Source: Pseudomonadota bacterium
GTDB taxonomy: Bacteria; Pseudomonadota; Alphaproteobacteria; Acetobacterales; Acetobacteraceae
Reading direction: 5' to 3'
Length of the DNA: 64,000 nucleotides
NCBI GenBank assembly: GCA_021845595.1
Contig: JAJZVV010000001.1
Location: 248,001-312,000 of the forward strand
The position numbers and the translations under genes were made by a program. A model generated the notes under the pieces. The model saw only the letters and a program-made list of their open reading frames with translations. It did no database searches and was not told where the DNA came from. Numbering within the stretch: the stretch's first letter is position 1; every line of letters begins with the position of its first letter. Below are positions 23,474-31,776 of the stretch, in pieces.

Positions 23474-25225
23474 TCAGTCCGCGGCGCCGGCGAGCAAGGC
23501 GCGCTCGTTGAGCCGGAGCAGCATGGCACGCACGTCGCTGGCCGGTAGCGGGCGGGAGATCAGATAACCCTGGAGATCGGTGCACCCCTCATATTCCACC
23601 TGGCGCGCCTGCTCGTCGGTCTCCACGCCCTCGGCGACGGTGGCCAGCGCGAGGCCGGTGCCCAGCGCCGCGATCGCGCGCACCAGACCGCGCGCGTGCG
23701 CATCCTCGGTTATGTCCTTGACGAAGGAGCGGTCGATCTTGATGCGGTCGAACCGGAAGGAGCGGAGCCGGCTCAGCGACGAATAGCCGGTGCCGAAATC
23801 GTCCAGCGATATCTGCACGCCGCGCGCCTGCAGCGTGCGCAGGCAATCCAGCGTCGCCGCCTCCTGGCCGAACAGGGCGCTCTCGGTGATTTCGATCTCA
23901 AGCCGCTCGGCGCGCAGCCCGCTGGCGGCGAGGGCGCCGGCGACGGCGCGCAGCAGCCGGTCCGGATCCGCGAGTTGCAGCGGCGAGACATTGACCGCGA
24001 CGCCGATACTGCCCGGCCAGTCCATCGCCTCCTGGCAGGCGGTGCGCAGCACCCATTCGCCGATCGCGTTGATCAGCCCGATCTCCTCGGTAACCGAGAT
24101 GAAGTCGCCCGGCGCCACCAAGCCGCGGATCGGATGCCGCCAGCGCAGCAGGGCCTCACACGCCAGCACCCGCCGCGTGGCAACGTTGAACTGCGGTTGA
24201 TAGAACAATTCGAACTGCCCCAGCACGAGCGCCTTGCGCAGGTCGGCCTCGAGCGAACGGCGCGCTTCCGCCTGTTCGCGCATCAGCACGTTGAAGGAGC
24301 GATAGATGCCGGCGCCCTCGGCCTTGGCCTGACGCAGGGCGAGATCGGCGCTGTGCAGCAGCTGCCCGGCCTCGTGGCCATCGCGCGGCGCAACGGCGAG
24401 GCCGACGCTGGCCTGCACATGCGCGACCTGACCCTGGACCACGTAGGGCCGCGCCAGCCGCTCGACGAGGCGGCGCGCCAGCGTCTCCACGCCGGCGGAG
24501 GCGGGAACCAGCGCGGCGAAGATGCCGTCATCCAGGCGCGCCGGCAGGTCGGACTCGCGCAGCGCCGCGCGCAGGCGCTGGCCGACCAGACGCAGCAGCG
24601 CATCCCCGGCGGGCCGGCCCGAAGCCTCGGTGAGGCTGCCGTGCCCCTCGACGTCGATCAGGAGCAGTCCGGGCCAGTCCTGCTGCCCACCCGGCCCCGC
24701 CATCGCCAGGCGGTCCGTGAGCGCGGCTTCGAACCGGCGCTGATTGGCCAGACCGGTCAGCGGGTCATGCGCCAGCTTGTCCGACGCGGCGGTGGCGCGG
24801 GCGGCGGAGAACATCAGCGCCCAGCGGCGCGGCGCAACCCGGCGCAGGTGGAGCGCGAGGCCCGTCCCGGCGCGGCTGTCGGCCGGCAGTTCGATCTCGC
24901 CCCCGGCCCGATCGCCGTTCGCGACCGCCTCGGCGCAGTGGGCCAGCACCGTGCGCCGACCGGTCTCGTCGAGGCAGGGGCTGGCCGCCAGCACCTGGCT
25001 CAATGCAGGGCGGGCGCGCAGCTGCAGCGGCTCCTCCAGGCCGAGGAAGCGGAAGGCGGCGGCATTGCACAGCCAGACGCGCAATGCGTCATCGCAGACG
25101 ATCACGCCCTCGGCGGCGACGTCGAGCGCCGCGCTGGCAAGGCTGCGGGCATGCTGGCGTGCCGGGGGGCGACGAGTCTGCGCCTGCTTGGCCGCGCGAG
25201 GAGCCGTCTCGACTTGAATATCCAT
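23474..25225 (-). CDS. PAS-degenerate GGDEF-EAL cyclic-di-GMP phosphodiesterase
   Basis: This 583-residue cytoplasmic protein has a PAS-like domain (about 28-140), a GGDEF-fold domain (about 151-313) and an EAL domain (about 325-575). The GGDEF signature is lost (LDDGIF at 231-236), so cyclase activity is unlikely, although the fold may bind GTP. The EAL domain is intact: EAL at 357-359, N412, E445/E448, DD at 475-476, K496, E532 and Q552 are all present, predicting c-di-GMP hydrolysis. ATG 25225 is preferred over an upstream in-frame ATG near 25270. No membrane segment is seen. The BLUF gene follows 13 bp downstream. Confidence 0.92.
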   Translation of the reverse strand: MDIQVETAPRAAKQAQTRRPPARQHARSLASAALDVAAEGVIVCDDALRVWLCNAAAFRFLGLEEPLQLRARPALSQVLAASPCLDETGRRTVLAHCAEAVANGDRAGGEIELPADSRAGTGLALHLRRVAPRRWALMFSAARATAASDKLAHDPLTGLANQRRFEAALTDRLAMAGPGGQQDWPGLLLIDVEGHGSLTEASGRPAGDALLRLVGQRLRAALRESDLPARLDDGIFAALVPASAGVETLARRLVERLARPYVVQGQVAHVQASVGLAVAPRDGHEAGQLLHSADLALRQAKAEGAGIYRSFNVLMREQAEARRSLEADLRKALVLGQFELFYQPQFNVATRRVLACEALLRWRHPIRGLVAPGDFISVTEEIGLINAIGEWVLRTACQEAMDWPGSIGVAVNVSPLQLADPDRLLRAVAGALAASGLRAERLEIEITESALFGQEAATLDCLRTLQARGVQISLDDFGTGYSSLSRLRSFRFDRIKIDRSFVKDITEDAHARGLVRAIAALGTGLALATVAEGVETDEQARQVEYEGCTDLQGYLISRPLPASDVRAMLLRLNERALLAGAAD

Positions 25226-25293
25226 GGGGTCGATCAATCCGGCGAGGAACACGCTTCGACCACAGATCATCCAGGCGAGCCGCCAACAAAGCC

Positions 25294-26325
25294 TTAACGG
25301 CGCCGGCGCGCTCGCGGCTTCGCTGGCGCCGCGCCGACCTGGCGCAGCCACTCGGCCAGCGGCCGCCACAGCACCGAAGCGGCGGTGTGGCCGGCGACCA
25401 TGCCGACATGGCCGGCCGGCGGCTGATGCAGGACCGCGCCGGGCAGCGCCGCGGCGAGTGGTCGGGCGCTCTCCGGGGGCACGATGCGGTCGCGCGCCGG
25501 CACGGCAACGAAGGAAGGCAGCCGCAGGCCCTCCGGCCGCACCGGCAGCCCGGCGATACGCCAGGCGCCGCGCGCGGGCGTGTTGGCGCCGTACCAGCCT
25601 TGAAGCGTCTCGCGCGCAACCGGCGCGGCCAGCGGCACACCGTCGTTGAGCCAGTCCTCGAGCGCCACGAACAGCCGCGCCCGCGGCGTGTCGGGGTTCA
25701 GACGCGCGAAGGCGCGATATTTGTCGGTGACGCCGAACGGATCGAGCAGCGCGAACAGCATTTGCAGCAGGTCGATCGGCAGCGCCCCCCCGAAGGCCAG
25801 CGCCGGTTCGAACAGCGGCAGCAGCCGGCCGAGCGCCGCCGCCTGGGCCGGGTCGGCCGCGTGGAAATCCCATGGCGTCGCCAGCAGCGCCAGCGCCTGG
25901 ACGCGATCCGGCCGGCGCTCGGCCGCCGCAAGGGCGAGCAGCCCGCCCATGCAGTAGCCGATCACGCTGACCTTGCCCTCGACGGCGGCGAGCGCGCGCT
26001 CGAGCCGCCCGGCGATGTAGTCGGTGAGGGTGAAATCGCGCTCGATCTCGCCCGGCCAGCCCCAGTCGAGCAGCAGCGGATGCAGCCCGTTGGCGGCGAG
26101 ATCGCGCAGCAGCGAATGGCCCGGCGCGAGGTCGAGCACGTAGGCGCGGTTGACCAGGCTCGGCACGACCAGAACGAGGGGACCCTCGCCGCCGAAATCG
26201 AGCAGGCGTGTGCCGCCCTCCTGCCAGCGCGTCGGCGGATCGGCGAGTGTGCGCTGGTAGGGATGGCGGCGATAGGCGGCGATGCCGGCGAGCAGGGCGC
26301 GGTCCTGGCGCAGCGCCTCCTGCAT
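25294..26325 (-). CDS. Alpha/beta hydrolase related to class III PHA synthase PhaC
   Basis: About 343 residues of a PhaC-like alpha/beta hydrolase: VVPSLVNRAYVLDL, LLLDWGWPG, the lipase-like box GYCMGG with nucleophile Cys125, then Asp279 (ARDRIVP) and His306 (AGHVGM). Cysteine in the box and the DWGWPG motif point to the poly(3-hydroxyalkanoate) synthase family rather than an esterase. It is similar in length to class III PhaC. The start is uncertain: ATG 26325 (adjacent GTG 26328) follows the partner gene stop, while ATG 26469 would overlap the partner by 119 bp. The next gene upstream encodes a small coiled-coil protein, likely its subunit. Confidence 0.75.
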   Translation of the reverse strand: MQEALRQDRALLAGIAAYRRHPYQRTLADPPTRWQEGGTRLLDFGGEGPLVLVVPSLVNRAYVLDLAPGHSLLRDLAANGLHPLLLDWGWPGEIERDFTLTDYIAGRLERALAAVEGKVSVIGYCMGGLLALAAAERRPDRVQALALLATPWDFHAADPAQAAALGRLLPLFEPALAFGGALPIDLLQMLFALLDPFGVTDKYRAFARLNPDTPRARLFVALEDWLNDGVPLAAPVARETLQGWYGANTPARGAWRIAGLPVRPEGLRLPSFVAVPARDRIVPPESARPLAAALPGAVLHQPPAGHVGMVAGHTAASVLWRPLAEWLRQVGAAPAKPRARRRR

Positions 26326-26350
26326 CACGGTCGCGGAAAAGGACTCGGCG

Positions 26351-26815
26351 CTACCGGTGGCGAGCGCCGCGGCGAGTGCCTCGGCCTCCCGCTCCGGGTT
26401 TGCCCTCGAGTTCGGCCAGGCGCTCCTCCAGCCGGAGGATGCGGCTATGGAGGCGCTCGATCTCAGCATCGCGAGGGTCAGATGCAGCACCAGCGGGCGC
26501 GGCCCACGCCGGCGCAGCGGGCTCGGTGCCTCGGGTCGGTCGCCGGTCATTGTGGGCCTGGCCGTGCGCGGTGCCGAAGCCGAATGCGCCGAGACCCTGA
26601 TCGACGCCGCGCGGAGCGCCGCGCAGCATCGCGCCCGCGGCACCGGCCCACAGCCCGAGCAGCGTCTGCCATACCTCCTGGGCTTCGCGGTCGGTGGCCA
26701 GCGCGCTGAGCTCGCTTTGCCACAGGGTGATCCAGTCCCGCGCCAGATCGAGCAGATCGGCTGCCTCGCCGCCGGAGCCTGGCGGCGGCCCGGTTGGCCC
26801 CTCGCCCTCCGTCAT
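26351..26815 (-). CDS. Small coiled-coil protein, possible PhaE-like/phasin-like subunit
   Basis: This 154-residue protein has a Gly/Pro-rich start, an amphipathic helix region (LLDLARDWITLWQSELS at about 20-37, then WQTLLGLWAGAAG), an Ala/Pro-rich linker and a C-terminal coiled coil (about 115-140, IERLHSRILRLEERLAELEG). Layout and position directly before a PhaC-like gene suggest the accessory subunit of a class III-type PHA synthase, though canonical PhaE is more than twice as long. I cannot confirm homology by eye; a phasin-like role is the alternative. Confidence 0.5.
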   Translation of the reverse strand: MTEGEGPTGPPPGSGGEAADLLDLARDWITLWQSELSALATDREAQEVWQTLLGLWAGAAGAMLRGAPRGVDQGLGAFGFGTAHGQAHNDRRPTRGTEPAAPAWAAPAGAASDPRDAEIERLHSRILRLEERLAELEGKPGAGGRGTRRGARHR

Positions 26816-27163
26816 CGAGCATCCGCCCTCCGCGCGCCCAGGCCCGGCGCGCCACCCGCGCCCGATCCGCCGGCGCGGGTCGGGCAGGGATCGGGCAGGC
26901 GGGGCGTCGTTGCGAACATGGTTCAGACCCTGGGGGCGCCAATTGGGGGCACCCCTTGGGGGCACCGCAGCAAAAAGCGCCGTTTCGCGCGGACCATAGG
27001 CCGGCTCGCGCCACTCGGGGAAGCCTCGCGCGCGGGATCGGGCGCGATGCCGCCGCCACGGCCGACGCGGCGTTTGACAGCGGGTGCATTTGTCACCCAG
27101 AACGGCGCCGCCCGCCGTCGCGCAAGAGGGGCCGCCACGCAAGAGGGAAAGCCAGGGACGACG
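26816..27163. other. Divergent intergenic region with a triple 13-bp repeat
   Basis: A 348-bp gap between the PhaE-like gene (leftward) and yicC (rightward). It holds three 13-bp units starting at 26930, 26943 and 26956 with core T(T)GGGGGC(A/G)CC. No confident promoter, RNA gene or small frame with a ribosome site was seen in the rest. Confidence 0.55.
26930..26968. repeat. Three 13-bp tandem units, core TTGGGGGCACC
   Basis: The units are CTGGGGGCGCCAA, TTGGGGGCACCCC and TTGGGGGCACCGC, at 26930-26942, 26943-26955 and 26956-26968. The regular 13-bp spacing is visible directly. Function is unknown. Confidence 0.7.
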
Positions 27164-28057
27164 ATGCCCACGCCGCTCGCCTCCATGACCGGCTTCGCCC
27201 GCACCTCCGGCGCGATCGCGGGGCTGGCCTGGGGATGGGAGCTGCGCAGCGTCAACAGCCGCGGGCTCGATCTGCATTTCCGCCTGCCGCCGGGGCTCGA
27301 CGCGCTCGAACCGCGGCTGCGGGGGGCGGCGGGGAAGCGGTTGCGGCGCGGCAATGTCAGCGCCACGCTCACCCTCCAGCGTGAGGCCGCGACACGGCTC
27401 GTCGTCGACACGGCGGCGCTGGAACAGGCGCTGGCCGCTGCCTTGGCGCTCGCCGACCGCATTGCGGGCGCGCCGCCGCCGCGCGCGGAGGCGCTGCTCG
27501 CCCTGCCCGGCGTGCTCCGCCCGGCCAGCAGTACCGAGGCCGCCAGCGAGGATGAGCTGCGCCTGCTCGAGTCCGGGTTCGAGACCGCGCTGGACGCGCT
27601 GCTCGCGGCCCGCCACGGCGAGGGCGCGCGCATCGGCGCCGTGCTCGCCACCCAGCTCGGCGAAATCGCCGCCCTGGTCGGGACCGCGCGCGATGAGGCG
27701 GCGGCGCAGCCGGCGCTGCAGCGCGCCCGCCTCGCCGCCGCGCTGCAGGCGCTGCTGCGCGAGGCCGGCACGCCGGCACTGGCGGAGGAACGCCTGACGC
27801 AGGAAGTGGCCCTGCTCGCCACCCGCGCCGATGTGCGCGAGGAGCTGGATCGGCTCGGCAGCCATCTCGACGCGGCCGCCGCGCTGCTGGCCGAGGGCGT
27901 CGCGATCGGCCGGCGATTCGACTTCCTGCTGCAGGAATTCAATCGCGAGGCCAACACGCTGTGCAGCAAATCGGCGTCCCCGGCGCTCACCGCCACCGGG
28001 CTGGCGCTGAAGGCAGCGATCGAGCAGCTGCGCGAGCAGGTGCAGAACATCGAATGA
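27164..28057 (+). CDS. yicC: YicC family protein (putative endoribonuclease)
   Basis: This 297-residue YicC-type protein opens PLASMTGFARTSG and has ELRSVNSRGLDLHFRLP (ending in residues about 25-40). The C-terminal DUF1732 block includes EELDRLGSHLD, GRRFDFLLQEFNREANTLCSK in pieces, and a final IEQLREQVQNIE. YicC proteins have been linked to RNA decay. The stop overlaps the gmk ATG (ATGA); yicC-gmk adjacency is widespread in bacteria and supports both calls. ATG 27164 begins at the conserved N-terminus. Confidence 0.94.
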   Translation: MPTPLASMTGFARTSGAIAGLAWGWELRSVNSRGLDLHFRLPPGLDALEPRLRGAAGKRLRRGNVSATLTLQREAATRLVVDTAALEQALAAALALADRIAGAPPPRAEALLALPGVLRPASSTEAASEDELRLLESGFETALDALLAARHGEGARIGAVLATQLGEIAALVGTARDEAAAQPALQRARLAAALQALLREAGTPALAEERLTQEVALLATRADVREELDRLGSHLDAAAALLAEGVAIGRRFDFLLQEFNREANTLCSKSASPALTATGLALKAAIEQLREQVQNIE

Positions 28058-28671
28058 CGCCGCCCCGGCCACGACGCGGCGTCTGCCTGGTGCTGGCCGC
28101 GCCTTCGGGCGCCGGCAAGACGACACTGTCGCGGCGTCTGCTCGCGGAGGAGCCCGATCTCGCCCTGTCCATCAGCGTCACCACCCGCGCCCCGCGCGCC
28201 GGCGAGCGCGAGGGCGAGCATTATTTCTTCCGCGACCAGGCCGAGTTCGACGCCATGGCCGCCGAGGGCGCGCTGCTCGAATGGGCGCAGGTCTTCGGCC
28301 GCAGCTACGGCACCCCCCGCGCGCCAGTCGCGGCGGCGCTGGCGGCGGGGCGGGACCTGCTGTTCGACATCGACTGGCAAGGCCACCGCCAGCTCCGGGC
28401 CGGGCTGACGGACGACGTGGTCGGGGTGTTCATCCTGCCGCCCTCGGTCGAGGCGCTGGCGGAGCGGCTGTCCGGGCGGGGCGACGACCCGGCGGAGATC
28501 GCCCGCCGGATGCGCGAGGCGCGCGCCGAAATGTCCCATTGCCGCGAATTCGATCATGTCGTGGTCAATGACGATCTCGCCCGCGCGACGGCCGAGCTGC
28601 GCGCCATTCTCGCCGCGGCGCGCCTGGCCACCGCGCGCCAGCTCTGGCTCGACGCCGCGCTGGGCGCCTGA
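28054..28671 (+). CDS. gmk: Guanylate kinase
   Basis: This enzyme phosphorylates GMP to GDP. The 205-residue product has the P-loop APSGAGKTT (16-24), the SVTTRAPRAGEREGEHYFF substrate-binding segment (split: SVTTRAPR, GEREGEHYFF), FDIDWQGHRQL and HCREFDHVVVNDD near the end. Length and motifs are standard. It is coupled to yicC by ATGA. Confidence 0.96.
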   Translation: MTPPRPRRGVCLVLAAPSGAGKTTLSRRLLAEEPDLALSISVTTRAPRAGEREGEHYFFRDQAEFDAMAAEGALLEWAQVFGRSYGTPRAPVAAALAAGRDLLFDIDWQGHRQLRAGLTDDVVGVFILPPSVEALAERLSGRGDDPAEIARRMREARAEMSHCREFDHVVVNDDLARATAELRAILAAARLATARQLWLDAALGA

Positions 28672-28758
28672 TCCGCGCGCTCGGCGGGCCGGAACTGGCG
28701 CCGGCGGCCCGCTTCGGGCAGAGTGCGCGGCTGTCGGGGGCCGACCGTCGGAGGAACT

Positions 28759-29508
28759 GTGTCGCTCAGCGTCGTTTCCACCGCCGTCGTTGTGCCGCCT
28801 CTCAACCTGCTGCCGCTTGGGCTCGCCGGCCTGGTCATCGCGCGGAAATGGCGCGGGCTGGGGCGCGCAATCAGCAGTTTCGCGCTGATCGCCTTATTCG
28901 TCCTGTCCCTCCCGATCGTCGGCGGCGGCATGCTGGTGGCGCTGGAGCACGGCCTGAAGCTGACGCCGCCACCGGGCGCACCACCGGCGGCGATCGTCGT
29001 GCTCGGCGCGGAGGAGACCCGGGCGGCGGACGGGGCCCTGCCCGCGATCGATGTCGGCTCGCTGACGCTCGAACGGGTCCGCGCCGCCGCCATTCTGGCC
29101 CGACGCACCGGACTGCCGGTGCTGGTCAGCGGCGGCGCGCCGGAGGACGTGCCGACGCCGGTGGCGACGCTGATGGCCCAGAGCCTCGCCACCGATTTCG
29201 CCATCAAGCCGCGCTGGGTCGAGACCCGCTCGGTCGATACCTGGCAGAATGCCGAGGAGTCCGCCGCCATTCTGCGCCAGGCCGGCATCAGCTCGGTCTA
29301 TGTGGTCACCCATGCCTGGCACGAGCGGCGGGCGCTGATCGCCTTCGCCCATGCCGGCATCACGGTGACGGCCGCGCCCGTCCGCCTCGACCGCGCCCCC
29401 GGCGGCGCGGTCGCCGACTACGTGCCGCGGATCAGCGGCTGGGAGATGAGCTACTTCGCGCTGCACGAGGCGATCGGCTGCCTCTACTACCTGCTGCTCA
29501 GCCGCTGA
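28759..29508 (+). CDS. YdcF/DUF218 family membrane protein, second copy
   Basis: This 249-residue protein begins at GTG 28759 with a GGAGGA ribosome site 4 bp upstream. Two hydrophobic helices lie at about 15-30 and 38-60, followed by a DUF218 domain with IVVLGAEE, PVLVSGGAP, a VETRSVDTWQNAEES segment and VYVVTHAWHERRA. The TW.NA motif is a DUF218 hallmark. It is followed 4 bp later by the acetyltransferase gene, and the trio with the GT4 gene suggests a role in envelope or extracellular glycan synthesis (inference). The paralogue at 1340-2005 shares only the domain. Confidence 0.85.
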   Translation: MSLSVVSTAVVVPPLNLLPLGLAGLVIARKWRGLGRAISSFALIALFVLSLPIVGGGMLVALEHGLKLTPPPGAPPAAIVVLGAEETRAADGALPAIDVGSLTLERVRAAAILARRTGLPVLVSGGAPEDVPTPVATLMAQSLATDFAIKPRWVETRSVDTWQNAEESAAILRQAGISSVYVVTHAWHERRALIAFAHAGITVTAAPVRLDRAPGGAVADYVPRISGWEMSYFALHEAIGCLYYLLLSR

Positions 29509-29512
29509 GGCG

Positions 29513-30589
29513 ATGGCCGACACGGTCCGGATCGAGACGCTGCCCGATCTCGCCGCGCTGCCCCCGGCCGCCTCCGCACTGCTGGACGCGGCCGGACGCG
29601 CGAATTTCTTCTTCGGCCGCGCCTTTCTCGCCACCGTCGCCACCCACGCGCTGGAGCCGGGCGCGCGCGCCTGCTGCGCCCTCGCCTGGGAAGGCGCCCG
29701 GCCGGTGGGCGTGCTGGCGCTGCAGATCACGGGCGGACGGCTGGCGAGCCTGACCAGCCCCTATACCTGCCTCTACGCCCCCGCGCTTGCCGCCGACCTC
29801 TCCCCCGCGGCGCGGCGCGCGGTCGGCTTCGCCTTCGGCCGGTTCGCGCGGCGCTGGCCGGTGGTGCGGCTCGACGCGCTCGACGACGACCGCGCCGACC
29901 TCGCCGACCTGCTCGCCGGCGCCGCCGCCGCCGGCGTCGTCCGCGTCCGGTTTCGTCATTTCGGCAACTGGCACGAGGCGGTCGGGTCCTGGCAAGACTA
30001 TCTCAACGCTCGCCCGTCCATGCTGCGCGCGACGATCCAGCGCAAACTGCGCCGCTGGGAACGGCTGCCGGAGGCCGGCTTCACGCTGGTCGACGGTGGC
30101 GAGGCGCTGGAGGCGGGGATCGCCGCCTTCGAGCAGGTCTATGCGCGGAGCTGGAAGGAGCCCGAGCCATTTCCGGACTTCAATGCCGCGCTGATGCGCG
30201 AGGCGGCCGCGGCCGGCGTGCTGCGGCTCGGCGTGCTGCATCTCGGCGCCACGCCGATCGCGGCGCAGTTTTGGCTGAGCGAGCCGGGCGGGCGAGCGAG
30301 CGTGCTCAAGCTCGCCCATGACGAGGCGCAGCAGGCACTCTCGCCGGGCACGGTGCTGACGGCGATGATGATCCGACACCTGATCGAGGCCGACGGCGCG
30401 CGCGAGCTGGATTTCGGCCGCGGCGACGACGACTACAAGAAGCTCTGGGTCGGCGCGCGGCGCCAGCGCGTCGGCGTGCTGCTGATCAACCCGCGCCGCC
30501 CGGCCGGGCTCGCCACCCTCGCCCGCCACGCGCTCGGCCGGCTGCGCCACGCCGTGCGCCGCCGCGACACCATTGCGGAGCCGCAGTGA
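29513..30589 (+). CDS. FemAB/CelD-like GNAT-fold acetyltransferase
   Basis: This 358-residue protein has a C-terminal GNAT_6/BioF2-like region: ARPSMLRATIQRKLRRWER, then FEQVYARSWKEPEPFPDF, LHLGATPIAAQFWL, LKLAHDEAQQALSPGT and ELDFGRGDDDYKKLW. This pattern (KL.HDE....SPG..L... ELDFG.GDD.YK) is the hallmark of the CelD/FemAB-like family found in exopolysaccharide loci, whose members transfer acyl or aminoacyl groups to sugars. It overlaps the following glycosyltransferase start (TGATG), which supports a joint function. The exact acceptor is unknown. Confidence 0.85.
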   Translation: MADTVRIETLPDLAALPPAASALLDAAGRANFFFGRAFLATVATHALEPGARACCALAWEGARPVGVLALQITGGRLASLTSPYTCLYAPALAADLSPAARRAVGFAFGRFARRWPVVRLDALDDDRADLADLLAGAAAAGVVRVRFRHFGNWHEAVGSWQDYLNARPSMLRATIQRKLRRWERLPEAGFTLVDGGEALEAGIAAFEQVYARSWKEPEPFPDFNAALMREAAAAGVLRLGVLHLGATPIAAQFWLSEPGGRASVLKLAHDEAQQALSPGTVLTAMMIRHLIEADGARELDFGRGDDDYKKLWVGARRQRVGVLLINPRRPAGLATLARHALGRLRHAVRRRDTIAEPQ

Positions 30590-31767
30590 TGCGCATCCTC
30601 TACAGTCACCGCATCCAGTCGCGCGACGGGCAGAGCGTGCATGTCGAGGAACTCGTCGCCGCGCTGCGCGAGGCGGGGCACGACGTGCTCGTGGTCGGCC
30701 CGAGCTTCTACGCCGCCGCCGGATTCGGCGGCGAGAGCCGGCTGGTGCCGCTGCTCCGCCGCGTGCTCCCCGGCTGGCTCGGCGAGCTGGCCGAACTGGC
30801 CTACAACGGCCCGGCCTATCGCCGCCTCGCCGCCGCGGCGCGCACGTTCCGCCCGGAGCTGATCTACGAGCGCTACAATCTCTACTACCTCGCCGGCGCG
30901 GTGCTGGCGCGCCGGCTCGGCTTGCCCTTTCACCTCGAAGTGAACGCGCCGCTGGCCGAGGAGCGCAGCCGGTTCGGCGGCCTCAGGCTGAAGCCCCTCG
31001 CCCGCTGGGCCGAGCGCTTCGTCTGGCGCGCCGCGGACCGCGTCTACGCCGTCACCGGCGTGCTGCGCGACATGATCGCGCGCGAAGGCGTGGCCAGGGA
31101 GCGCATCGCCGTCATTCCGAACGCGATCGTTCCGGCACGCTTCGGGCCGCGCGCGGCACCCGATCCGCGCGGGCGCGTGGTGCTCGGCTTCATCGGCTTC
31201 GTCCGCCCCTGGCACGGGCTCGACCGGGTGATTGCCAGCCTGGCCGAGCCGGCCTCGGCGGCGCTCGACCTCGTCGTCGTCGGCGATGGGCCGGCGCGGG
31301 CGGAGCTGGAGGCACAGGCGGCGGCGCTGGGGCTCGGCGCGCGGGTGCGCTTCGCCGGACTGGCGCCGCGCGAGGATGTGCCCGGGCTGCTCGCCGGCTT
31401 CGACATCGCCTTGCAGCCGAGCGCGGTGGCCTACGCCTCGCCGTTGAAATTGTTCGAATACATGGCCGCCGGCTGCGCCATCGTCGCCCCTGATCAGCCG
31501 AATCTGCGGGAAATCCTCGAGCACGAGCGCACCGCCCTGCTGTTCGACCCTGGCGACCCTGCGGCTATGGCGCACGCGATCGGCCGGCTCGCGGCGGACG
31601 CATCGCTGCGCGCCCGTCTCGGCGCCGCAGCGCGGGCGGAAATCGCGGCCCGAACCTACACGTGGCGCGGCAATGCCGAGCGCGTCGTCGCCATGGCCGA
31701 GGAAGACCGGGCGCGCCGGCGCGCGCATGGCACGCATGGCTTGCCCCGGAGGGTGCCGGTGCAGTAA
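30589..31767 (+). CDS. GT4-family glycosyltransferase
   Basis: This 392-residue retaining glycosyltransferase has a GT-B fold. The N-terminal domain begins MRILYSHRIQSRDGQSVHVEEL. The C-terminal donor-binding domain has RVVLGFIGFVRPWHG, LVVVGDGPARAELE, VRFAGLAPREDVPGLL and the E-x7-E element in SPLKLFEYMAAGCAIVAPDQPNLREIL. Its ATG at 30589 shares bases with the stop of the acetyltransferase gene; a GTG one codon earlier is possible. It likely acts on the cytoplasmic face on lipid-linked sugars; donor and acceptor are unknown. A GST-family gene follows 9 bp on. Confidence 0.9.
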   Translation: MRILYSHRIQSRDGQSVHVEELVAALREAGHDVLVVGPSFYAAAGFGGESRLVPLLRRVLPGWLGELAELAYNGPAYRRLAAAARTFRPELIYERYNLYYLAGAVLARRLGLPFHLEVNAPLAEERSRFGGLRLKPLARWAERFVWRAADRVYAVTGVLRDMIAREGVARERIAVIPNAIVPARFGPRAAPDPRGRVVLGFIGFVRPWHGLDRVIASLAEPASAALDLVVVGDGPARAELEAQAAALGLGARVRFAGLAPREDVPGLLAGFDIALQPSAVAYASPLKLFEYMAAGCAIVAPDQPNLREILEHERTALLFDPGDPAAMAHAIGRLAADASLRARLGAAARAEIAARTYTWRGNAERVVAMAEEDRARRRAHGTHGLPRRVPVQ

Positions 31768-31776
31768 CCGCCCGGT

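Noticed and set aside
23474-25225. Diguanylate cyclase activity of the GGDEF-like domain
   Set aside because: The active-site loop reads LDDGIF instead of GGDEF, which removes essential residues, so only the EAL activity is predicted.
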